DNA of 64,000 nt, taken from assembly GCF_900095135.1 (NCBI RefSeq), contig NZ_LT605205.1:1116001-1180000 (forward strand). Direction: 5' to 3'. This DNA is from Proteiniphilum saccharofermentans. GTDB lineage: Bacteria; Bacteroidota; Bacteroidia; Bacteroidales; Dysgonomonadaceae. Made by a program: the position numbers and the translations under genes. Shown here in pieces: positions 27,881 through 35,615 of the stretch (within the stretch, counting starts at the first letter, position 1; the number at the start of each line of letters is the position of its first letter). Below the pieces are notes generated by a model. It was not told the origin of the DNA and searched no databases. It was given only the letters and a program-made list of their open reading frames with translations.

Positions 27881-29109
27881 TGTGCACTGTTTAGTTTCAT
27901 TATTTCGATGGCTGTGCCGATGATCAATCCCAATCCGTGTTTTTCATTGTCGCCGACTGGGCGGTTGAAGTAGAACGGCAGGTCGTTGCTGATACCGGTT
28001 CCTACGCACACGTTGGTAAAACGGCCGTCAGTGGTTATCTCGTTGTTTTTTAATACATTCCATCCTGCTTTTGCAATACTCTGGTAAGCGGGATCAATCC
28101 ACTGGTTATTGATTGCTTTGGCAACACCATACACAAACATGGCCGTCACCGACGACTCATCGTAAGAATCGCTTTTATCTAACAACTGATTCCACATTCC
28201 GTTGGCATTCTGCCATCGGGAAGCGCCTACGATCTGTTTTTCCAGTATGGAAATCAGTTTACCTCGTTGGGCATGATCCTGTGGCATGGCTTCGATCAGA
28301 TCGACCAGCGAGATCATGATCCAACCATTCGCCCGTCCCCAGAAAGCGACTCCGTTTCTCTGCCAGTCAGTATAATAGCAGTGAAAGTAGAGTTGTTTTT
28401 CGGAACACCACAAATATTCATCCATTAGGATAAGTTGTTTGGCTGCTTCGTCGAAATAGCGGTTATCTCCCGTAAATTTCCCCATCCGTGTCAGGAAGGA
28501 GGTCCCCATATACGCATCGTCGGCCCAAACAGTCATATTTCTCGGGAAAGTTCGGCTGAGGGTGCCGTCGGCCAGGCGGTTCTGACCGTTCATGATATGG
28601 TCTGCCGCAGTATTGATATAATCGAGATATCGTTGCTCTTTTTTCAACTGGTATACTTCGATAACCGCAGCCCCCATAGCACCGCAGTCATCCAGTTCTT
28701 TCGTGTTCCAGAGTTGTCCGAAAGGCCAGTGCCAATGATTGCGGTCGTGCCTGAAAGTGTTCTTGAAGTATTCATAGTTGTCGAAGCCGAAAGCGACATG
28801 TCTTTTGGCATAATCTATATATTTGTCCTCGTTAAGATATTCTCCCAGATTGATCATGGCCATATCCAGTACACCGTTCGAATAGTGCCATTCGGTGAGC
28901 GGACTTTTGAACCGTACATCTTTCCCTTCGGGTATCTCTGCTGTACTGTTGTAGACGGTGCCGTCGTCCACACCTACAAATTGGGTGACAGGCTGGGACA
29001 GGATATTGTCGGCCACAGCTCTTACGGCTTCTTCATCCGTTTTTTTCTGTGCAAACAACGATCCTATAAAAAGGAATAAAAAACAGGGTACCAATACATT
29101 TCTCTTCAT
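27877..29109 (-). CDS. GH105 unsaturated glucuronyl/galacturonyl hydrolase, secreted
   Basis: 410 residues, signal peptide about 1-20 (LFIGSLFAQ). The (alpha/alpha)6 barrel shows RTFPRNMTVWADDAYMGTSFLTRMG with the expected catalytic Asp, and VAFWGRANGWIMISLVDLIE. LDDCGAMGAAVIEVY and the C-terminal CVGTGISNDLPFYFNRP are shared with the GH105 half of the fusion at 30810-32957. It hydrolyses unsaturated uronic acid from lyase products. It is encoded just downstream of CE12 (21 bp) and overlaps the GH28 gene. Confidence 0.92.
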   Translation of the reverse strand: MKRNVLVPCFLFLFIGSLFAQKKTDEEAVRAVADNILSQPVTQFVGVDDGTVYNSTAEIPEGKDVRFKSPLTEWHYSNGVLDMAMINLGEYLNEDKYIDYAKRHVAFGFDNYEYFKNTFRHDRNHWHWPFGQLWNTKELDDCGAMGAAVIEVYQLKKEQRYLDYINTAADHIMNGQNRLADGTLSRTFPRNMTVWADDAYMGTSFLTRMGKFTGDNRYFDEAAKQLILMDEYLWCSEKQLYFHCYYTDWQRNGVAFWGRANGWIMISLVDLIEAMPQDHAQRGKLISILEKQIVGASRWQNANGMWNQLLDKSDSYDESSVTAMFVYGVAKAINNQWIDPAYQSIAKAGWNVLKNNEITTDGRFTNVCVGTGISNDLPFYFNRPVGDNEKHGLGLIIGTAIEIMKLNSAQ

Positions 29110-29130
29110 AATTTTATTTATTGTATAGTT

Positions 29131-30429
29131 TTAATTTCCATCAGGTTTTATTACGGAATAGAACGGTGTAGGGGGAATAAGAAAGTTATCTATATCATCG
29201 GGCTGTGCCGGATCGAATCGACCATAATCCTCTACAATATATTCTTTTAATGGTGATTCATTCTCTATCAACCCTTTCAGGACGCATTTGCAAAGTTGAT
29301 ACCCTCCATACGCATTAAAATGGGTATTGTCTTCCAATGTCTCGGTCTGGCCGGGAAAGGTACCGGCCGGATAATGCACAAAAGCCTTTTTTGACTCTTC
29401 AGGCCCCCATGCTTCATATAATACCTTACTCATGTTGTTCAGGTCGATCAGCATCACATCCTCTTCTTCAGCCAGTTGCCTCATCGCATCGGGATATTCG
29501 CCCAGCGTATTGATAACCCGGTTGTTATCGTCGAATCTGCGGCGGTGCATCGGCGTGATTAATACGGGGGTGGCACCCTTCCTCCTTGTTTCGTCTATCA
29601 TATACTTCAGGCTCTCCTTATAACTGGTATAGGGACCTCTGTTTTCTCCTTTTTGCTTTTGATCGTTATGGCCGAATTCGATCATCAGGTAATCCCCTTC
29701 CTTCATTTGAGAGAGTATCTTGGCAAAGCGCTTCGCAGAGATAAATGAATTGCCCGCTTCACCCGATTCGGCATAATTGGCGACGGCTATCGCGGGTTTC
29801 AGGAATCGGGGCAGCATCTGTCCCCAACCGCACCAAGGCTCATTGTCCTGATCCACTACCGTGGAGTTACCCGCCAGAAAAACGGAAGGAACCGAAACAC
29901 TTTCTATAACCATCGTCTGTAGTCCAGCCTGTATGCCATTCACTTCGATGGTCAGCTTATCGTCCCAGTTCAGTTTGCCTATCTCCCGAGGTTTGATCCT
30001 TACTGAATCCTTTTCTCCGATCTTTGTATTGCGTATGTTAACGATAAAGGATTTGCTGGCAGTCTCTCCTTTTGGTACGTCGATATTTTCCAGCATCAAT
30101 CTCCTTGATTCGGATTTGATGGTGGTATTGGTCGATTGATCCCTGTCGCCTAGCGTAACAGTTACTTTATAATTTCCTTCGGGTAGATCGATAGAGAAAA
30201 AGAAAGGATCATTACCGGCAGGCGTACTGTCCAGATCGTAACCATACGGTGAATTAACGCCGTATATGGTTTGTTCTGTAATCTTTACGAATCCTTTTTT
30301 ATTCCCTTCACCGAAATAGAACTGGTAATTTTTGTTCTTTCCGGTAGTGCACGATAGTGAAAAGAGAAGGGACAGGCACAGGATACTTGTTTTCCCAAGA
30401 AAAGATAGTAACGTCATTGGTCCGTTCAT
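29131..30429 (-). CDS. CE12 rhamnogalacturonan acetylesterase with N-terminal beta-sandwich, lipoprotein
   Basis: 432 residues with a lipoprotein signal (LLFSLSCTTG). Residues about 35-175 form a beta-sandwich module (FYFGEGNKKGFVKI...INVNG-type ending). From about 180 there is an SGNH hydrolase: VFLAGNSTVVDQD (nucleophile Ser about 189), IEFGHNDQKQKGENRGPYTSY and LEDNTHFNAYGG with the Asp-x-x-His pair. CE12 esterases remove O-acetyl groups from GalA of RG-I and so expose the backbone to lyases and GH28. The start could be Met 1 or Met 5; both keep the signal. It lies 10 bp after rhaM. Confidence 0.92.
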   Translation of the reverse strand: MNGPMTLLSFLGKTSILCLSLLFSLSCTTGKNKNYQFYFGEGNKKGFVKITEQTIYGVNSPYGYDLDSTPAGNDPFFFSIDLPEGNYKVTVTLGDRDQSTNTTIKSESRRLMLENIDVPKGETASKSFIVNIRNTKIGEKDSVRIKPREIGKLNWDDKLTIEVNGIQAGLQTMVIESVSVPSVFLAGNSTVVDQDNEPWCGWGQMLPRFLKPAIAVANYAESGEAGNSFISAKRFAKILSQMKEGDYLMIEFGHNDQKQKGENRGPYTSYKESLKYMIDETRRKGATPVLITPMHRRRFDDNNRVINTLGEYPDAMRQLAEEEDVMLIDLNNMSKVLYEAWGPEESKKAFVHYPAGTFPGQTETLEDNTHFNAYGGYQLCKCVLKGLIENESPLKEYIVEDYGRFDPAQPDDIDNFLIPPTPFYSVIKPDGN

Positions 30430-30439
30430 TTGAGTGGTT

Positions 30440-30754
30440 TCAATCCATGTGGAAAACTTCTTTCAACGGGATAGATACCGGAGAATTGTCAGGATTTGTC
30501 TCCATTATATCCGCCATATACGCCCACCATTTCTGTACGATCGGGTTGTCGCCCAGATCCTGTGAAGAGGCATCTCCCTTTACTTTCTGTACGCCAAACA
30601 ATATGTTCGTATCCTTATCCCAGAAGATGGAATAGTCATACACTCCCGATTCGTGCAATAATAGTGCAAGTTCAGGCCATATTTCGTTATGCCGTTTTTC
30701 ATATTCCACTTCACACCCTTTTTTCAAAAACATTTTAAATGCATCTCGTTTCAT
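30440..30754 (-). CDS. rhaM: L-rhamnose mutarotase
   Basis: 104 residues, the usual size for RhaM/YiiL. It has the family features: KMFLKKGCEVEYEKRHNEIWPEL (conserved Tyr, Arg, His), IFWDKDTNILFGVQK, and WWAYMADIMETNPDNSP near the C-terminus. It interconverts the anomers of L-rhamnose. It has no signal peptide, so it acts in the cytoplasm, unlike every neighbour. It links extracellular or periplasmic release of rhamnose to its catabolism. It sits between the GH105-CE12 fusion (55 bp) and CE12 (10 bp). Confidence 0.95.
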   Translation of the reverse strand: MKRDAFKMFLKKGCEVEYEKRHNEIWPELALLLHESGVYDYSIFWDKDTNILFGVQKVKGDASSQDLGDNPIVQKWWAYMADIMETNPDNSPVSIPLKEVFHMD

Positions 30755-30809
30755 AATAGATATTGTTTTTTAGAGAAATTAGAAGTTAGAAATCTTAAAT
30801 TTTGAATTT

Positions 30810-32957
30810 TTATTTAATAATATATTTCCTCAAATCCAATTTCGGCATTGTCTCTATCCCTTCAATCAGCGCTTCACAGTTCAGTATTGCTCCTTCGTAG
30901 GAAGTATGTACCCTGTCTTTAAAGAGCTCATTGGTTTTCTCTTTTCCCAAGGTTTCGCATTTTGTGGCTATCAGGTCGTTCATATCGATAAAGAGGACCC
31001 CTTCCTGTTCGGCCACTTCCCTCGACCATTTGCCGTATGTCTCATTGTTACGTACCATTTTATTGCCATCCCATGTATTTCCGGGAGTGTGTGACAGTAC
31101 AATGGGGATTGCGCCACGGGTTTTTGCCTGTCGGATATATATGCGCAAATAATGGCCGAAGGTAAATACTTCCTCGGGACCGCCGTTCCTCTCCATAATC
31201 ACTGTTTGTGATTCGTCGCCAATCCCTTTCAATGAGGCTCTTGCCCGGCCGGTATTAAGCGGTCCTCCGTCGTTATGGCCGAACTGGATGAAGAGGTAAT
31301 CGCCCTTTTGTATGCCGGGTAAGACTTTGTCCCATAGTCCTTCCGTATAAAACGTGCGGCTGCTTCTTCCTCCCAACGCATGATTCTCGACAGAGATACG
31401 GGTGGTATCGAAAAACTGTTCGAAGAAGCTTCCCCAGCCCCACTGTCCGTTCTCCCCTTTCCCCCGGCCATTTTTCATCGTAGAATCACCTATCAGCATG
31501 ACGACAGGAGCGTTTTTACTTTTCCGGGTACTCCCGGCGACGATCTGGTCGGGGCGTGTCGCATCATTGACACTGAAAATAGGTGCGGTGGTGGTTTGTG
31601 CGGATGAGTAGAATTGTACGGCATTGTCGTTCATCTTCGGGTATTGATTATCCAGCAGACGGATCACTTCCGCGCCGGCCCAGATGACAGGCCCGTATCC
31701 GTGTGCCGCATAGACACTGGTAGGACGGTAATAGTAGAAAGCGTGATCGAACGCCATTCCTGTGCCTACACAGGTACCTTCTACCTGTCCGGAACTGTTT
31801 ATTTTTGTCGAAACGGCATTCCATCCCAATAGCGCTGCCGGGCCGTATGTCAACGCATCGATCCAACCTTCATTGATGGAATGGGCGATGCAATAGGTGA
31901 AGATAGCCGTTGCCGACGTCTCATAATAAGAATTGTTCCTGTCCAGCAGTTGGTGCCAGAATCCGTCCCCGGACTGATAAGCGGCTATTCCTTTTATGTG
32001 CATTCGCAATAATTGCAGAATAGTTTCTCTTTGAGGATGTCCTTCAGGCAATATATCCAGCGTTTCGACTAACGTCAGCAGTGCCCAACCGTTGGCCCTT
32101 CCCCAGAAGAAAGAGGGGTGATCCTGCATGGATTCCACCCATCCGTGACGGAACAATCCTTTTTCCCAGACAAACATTTTGTCGGCAAAAAGGCTTATTT
32201 GCCGTGCCGCTTCGTCGAAATAACGGTTCTCTCCGGTGAAAGCTCCCATCTGAGCCAGAGCAGGAATGCTCATAAACATGTCATCCAGCCATACCGTGTT
32301 CATCTGTGGCCGCTTACGCGCAAATGTCCCGTCGTATAACCGGTACTCGTTGTACATGATATAGTTCATGTAGTTCCGGATCATCGGTTCGAGTTTTAGT
32401 TGGGCATTTTTTCTGCCGGCCTTTATCATTGCCGCACACATGGCACCGGCATCATCCAGCGCTTTAGGAACCAGTACTTGATGTATCTGCGGATCAACGG
32501 TACCATGATCATTGATTATCTTCCTGAATTCAGGAGTAACTTCCGATAAAAACTGAAAGCGATTGAATACATAGTCCTCGTATTTTTTATCGCCTGTCGC
32601 TTCGGCCGCAGCGAGCATTGCTGCATAGGTTACACCCCATTCGTAGCTGGCTAACCGGAAATCACCTCTTTTAAGACCTGAGTTGTGGTTTATGTCGGAT
32701 AGATTTATTTCTCTTCCGGTCGCGTTATCTATAAGGGTGGCCGGGGTTGCATTATCAAGGTATGTCAATATCCTGTCGAGTGTACTTTTTATCTCTTTTT
32801 TGTCGGGGATACCATAGGGGATAGCATAATCGGGCTGTAATAAATGAAGTGGTGTATTAAAATCATTTATCGGATCCGATTTTTTTTGAGCGTAGGATGG
32901 TAACGCAATGATACACGATATAATAAAGAGTAAAACAGTAAAATATTTTTTCTTCAT
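30810..32957 (-). CDS. GH105-CE12 fusion: unsaturated rhamnogalacturonyl hydrolase plus acetylesterase
   Basis: 715 residues with a signal peptide (about 1-23). Residues about 45-430 are a GH105 barrel: ASYEWGVTYAAML, MNTVWLDDMFMSIPALAQMG with the catalytic Asp, FFWGRANGWALLTLVETLD and the end CVGTGMAFDHAFYYYRP. A linker of about 50 residues follows. Residues about 485-715 are an SGNH/CE12 esterase: VMLIGDSTMKNG (Ser about 492), IQFGHNDGG and KDRVHTSYEGA. One polypeptide thus couples deacetylation with removal of the unsaturated uronic acid. It is the promoter-proximal gene of the large operon, with a candidate -7 box at 33045. Confidence 0.93.
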   Translation of the reverse strand: MKKKYFTVLLFIISCIIALPSYAQKKSDPINDFNTPLHLLQPDYAIPYGIPDKKEIKSTLDRILTYLDNATPATLIDNATGREINLSDINHNSGLKRGDFRLASYEWGVTYAAMLAAAEATGDKKYEDYVFNRFQFLSEVTPEFRKIINDHGTVDPQIHQVLVPKALDDAGAMCAAMIKAGRKNAQLKLEPMIRNYMNYIMYNEYRLYDGTFARKRPQMNTVWLDDMFMSIPALAQMGAFTGENRYFDEAARQISLFADKMFVWEKGLFRHGWVESMQDHPSFFWGRANGWALLTLVETLDILPEGHPQRETILQLLRMHIKGIAAYQSGDGFWHQLLDRNNSYYETSATAIFTYCIAHSINEGWIDALTYGPAALLGWNAVSTKINSSGQVEGTCVGTGMAFDHAFYYYRPTSVYAAHGYGPVIWAGAEVIRLLDNQYPKMNDNAVQFYSSAQTTTAPIFSVNDATRPDQIVAGSTRKSKNAPVVMLIGDSTMKNGRGKGENGQWGWGSFFEQFFDTTRISVENHALGGRSSRTFYTEGLWDKVLPGIQKGDYLFIQFGHNDGGPLNTGRARASLKGIGDESQTVIMERNGGPEEVFTFGHYLRIYIRQAKTRGAIPIVLSHTPGNTWDGNKMVRNNETYGKWSREVAEQEGVLFIDMNDLIATKCETLGKEKTNELFKDRVHTSYEGAILNCEALIEGIETMPKLDLRKYIIK

Positions 32958-33044
32958 AGACTATTTCATTTTGTAAACATAATATCAACATGATCTTTCA
33001 ATGCATATCCCCGGTATGTAACTTCCATCTTGATCCGGTGTTTT

Positions 33045-33091
33045 CAAAGTTACGACATCCGAAGTTGTTTATATCGCTTTTTCCGGAAAAA
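33045..33091 (-). promoter_or_regulatory. Candidate promoter and palindrome for the large pectin operon
   Basis: TAACTTTG on the minus strand (33045-33052) fits TAnnTTTG and lies 88 bp before the start of the GH105-CE12 gene. No TTTG is seen 19-21 bp further upstream, as in activator-dependent promoters. Instead a perfect 14-bp palindrome, TTTTTCCGGAAAAA, lies at 33078-33091. Together they are a plausible regulated promoter for the 24-kb unit. Confidence 0.42.
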
Positions 33092-33311
33092 TTTCCATTA
33101 AATTGCTGCCAAAATAAAAGCCGGGGTGCAGATGTTATTTTGTGTAGTCGTAAACAGGCCGGGAGGGTAGGACATTGTTTATAGGGATCAGTAAGCAGAC
33201 GAGGATATAGCTATATCGATATTCCATTTCAAGAAATTCCAAAAATCATCACATCTTTTTTAAGCGTATACATGAAGTTCAGATATTTAATCGGTTATAA
33301 TCAAGATTATA

Positions 33312-33370
33312 AAGGAAGAGTGCCTGCTCGAAGGCGATTTTTGAGTATACGTAATGGGGCACCCTTCCTT
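33312..33370 (-). terminator. Hairpin after SusD pair 2, probable terminator or attenuator
   Basis: On the minus strand AAGGAAGGGTGCC (33358-33370) pairs with GGCACTCTTCCTT (33312-33324): 13 pairs with one G-U, loop 33 nt. It is 75 bp past the SusD stop. The following run is only TTTATAATC, so it is a weak intrinsic terminator. A separate palindrome TTATAATC-AA-GATTATAA (33295-33312) abuts it. The remainder of the 487-bp gap shows no coding frame. Confidence 0.5.
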
Positions 33371-33444
33371 TTTCTTTATTATTAATGTATCATATTAACA
33401 TATCCTTAATTATAACTTTTAAAGCCTGTGTTACAATGAAATTA

Positions 33445-35586
33445 TTACCATCCCGGGTTCTGAAAGGCTGCTTTTTGACTGTCAGTAAGCGGTGAACCGT
33501 CGTTTTGGGTCAAACCATCGATGAAGGTTTGAGGTATTGGTCTAAGAACATGTTTCTCTGCAATATTGGGAGCCGCTTGCGGATTAAACGCTTTGGCGCG
33601 TTTTATTAACAAGCCGGTACGGCTCAATTCTTCCCAACGATTCCATTCACCGTTCAATTCACGGGTACGCTCGTTAAAAATAAAGTTCAACATACGGTCA
33701 TAATCACTCGTCACACCCAATGCAGAAAGAATGCTTTCATCTTCGGCAGGTAATTGGTTGTAATCACTGATTTGTAATGAAGATGCCGCTGTTGTCCTTT
33801 CAATTCCCGTAGACAGATAATAAGTGTTCCGGGACAGATATATATTACCGGCTGCGTCCTTAAGATTACCATTGTCATATCCCGGATGGGAATTTCTAAA
33901 CCAATTCACATAATTATCCGTTTTGCCGTTTTTGGCATAATTAGTCGTTGTTGAATGAAGCGGATTGCTTAACGGAAAAGCAATAGAACCATCGACATAC
34001 AATTCACGATCTTCACCAGCTTTCCATTGACCACGTGCACGCAATATGTTTACTGTTGCAATGGCTGCCTGATAATTTCCCTGTCGGACTTGTGCCTCGG
34101 CTTTAATCAGGTATGTTTCGCCCGTACGGGCCATCGTTACATCGCGGAAAGCATCTCCTCCTTCTGCCGTGCGTGTTCCGTCCTGCGTTTTATTTAATCC
34201 GCAGAATACATTGGACTTGGTGGCATCGCCGTTACTGTTGTAATTAGGCAATACATATTGTCCATTCAGGAACAACGGAAAAGCATTCGGCACCCATTTG
34301 TTTGTTTCCGGATTAATAAATGTACTTCCGCCGGTAACAGGGCGTCCGAATTTACCATACGGTTCTCCGTTAAAACGGTTGTCGTCTTTTTTATTCAGAA
34401 TAAAGATAATACCCTCGTCCCCTAAGTCAACGGCACTTTCACCGAATGATTCATTTAATTCGTTATTTACTATGTTATTCACGCCATACACCGTCCTGAA
34501 TGATTTCCACAAACGAGCGTCACTAATATTGTCATACGTGGTGTAATTATATTCGGTAGGACGGCAACGTTGAAAATCCTGCCCCCCGATATGCGGTCCA
34601 CGACTTACCCAGCCACCGCTAAACGTGTTAAACTGAGGAGTAAAATAGGAATGTGTACGATTGCCAAAACGTCCTTTGCTAGACGCATCGGCATTGTGCT
34701 GGGCCGACATCAATATTTCGGGTAATCCTTCGTTTGGATTATCCACGCCTGTCCAACGGGCAAACAGATCCCAATAGTCGCTTGCCAACGGACGGGCTGC
34801 TATTACTTCGTCACAAAGTGAAATGCACTTGGTAAGATCTGCTTCAATATAATTAGAGTTCCAACTACTGTTTCTTTCCGAAGCCCTGAATAGCAAAGCT
34901 TTCGCCCAGAAATGGGCCGCAGCATATTTTGTCCATGTACCCACACCCCTCCAGTTTGTAGTTGGAAGCAGTGCATATGCGTTCTCAAAATCAGAAATAA
35001 TCTGGGCCATGGTTTCTTCTTCATTGGCACGTTCAAAGTATCGTACTACTCCACTCAGCGGTTCTGTTTGGACAACTACGCCACCGTATTGGGCAAACAG
35101 TCGGTAATAGTTATAACCACGCAGGAGATAGGCTTCTCCCATGCACCTGTTACGGATTTCTTCATTTGAAATTTTATCTCCGTTGGCTATTAGTAAATTG
35201 GCGGAAGAAATGCCGTAATACATCTGATTCCATAAACCGTCTACCGGAGGGCAGTTATTATTGGCGGCACCGGTTGCAACCGTAGCATTTGAAGGATTTA
35301 AACGGTTGTCGTAAGTGTTCCACGGTTCACTGGTTAAATCTGCACCGTTAGTGAACTCGTCGGTACCGTAAAGCGTAATACCGTAGGCCCATTCATAACC
35401 AAAATGCCAGCGAATATTTCCATAAAGAGAGGTGGCTAATGCTGTAAGACCTTCCTCTGTTTCAAAATATTGTGTGGTATAGGCAGTGGTATTTTCTTCG
35501 TAAAGAAAATCATCACCACAAGATGAAAAACCAATAGAAAACGATAAAGCTGTGGCAATCAATATTTTATTATATAAATATTTCAT
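33445..35586 (-). CDS. SusD/RagB-family outer membrane lipoprotein (pair 2), long form
   Basis: 713 residues, clearly longer than the usual 500-600. The lipoprotein signal ends SIGFSSCGDDFL. Family features include AYLLRGYNYYRLFAQYGGV near residue 155, TYLIKAEAQVRQGNYQAAIATVNILRARG near 505, FIFNERTRELNGEWNRWEELSRTG near 635, and the ending LRPIPQTFIDGLTQN...QNPGW. Extra length is mostly in loops between residues about 250 and 460. Such insertions typically shape the ligand site. It pairs with the SusC gene 29 bp upstream. Confidence 0.95.
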   Translation of the reverse strand: MKYLYNKILIATALSFSIGFSSCGDDFLYEENTTAYTTQYFETEEGLTALATSLYGNIRWHFGYEWAYGITLYGTDEFTNGADLTSEPWNTYDNRLNPSNATVATGAANNNCPPVDGLWNQMYYGISSANLLIANGDKISNEEIRNRCMGEAYLLRGYNYYRLFAQYGGVVVQTEPLSGVVRYFERANEEETMAQIISDFENAYALLPTTNWRGVGTWTKYAAAHFWAKALLFRASERNSSWNSNYIEADLTKCISLCDEVIAARPLASDYWDLFARWTGVDNPNEGLPEILMSAQHNADASSKGRFGNRTHSYFTPQFNTFSGGWVSRGPHIGGQDFQRCRPTEYNYTTYDNISDARLWKSFRTVYGVNNIVNNELNESFGESAVDLGDEGIIFILNKKDDNRFNGEPYGKFGRPVTGGSTFINPETNKWVPNAFPLFLNGQYVLPNYNSNGDATKSNVFCGLNKTQDGTRTAEGGDAFRDVTMARTGETYLIKAEAQVRQGNYQAAIATVNILRARGQWKAGEDRELYVDGSIAFPLSNPLHSTTTNYAKNGKTDNYVNWFRNSHPGYDNGNLKDAAGNIYLSRNTYYLSTGIERTTAASSLQISDYNQLPAEDESILSALGVTSDYDRMLNFIFNERTRELNGEWNRWEELSRTGLLIKRAKAFNPQAAPNIAEKHVLRPIPQTFIDGLTQNDGSPLTDSQKAAFQNPGW

Positions 35587-35615
35587 AAAATGATCTTATT
35601 TAATAAATTCATAAA

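Noticed and set aside
28435-29079. Long plus-strand open frame (214 codons) opposite the GH105 gene
   Set aside because: It is antisense to a gene with clear catalytic motifs, has no signal or domain pattern, and its amino acid make-up follows the complement of the real frame.
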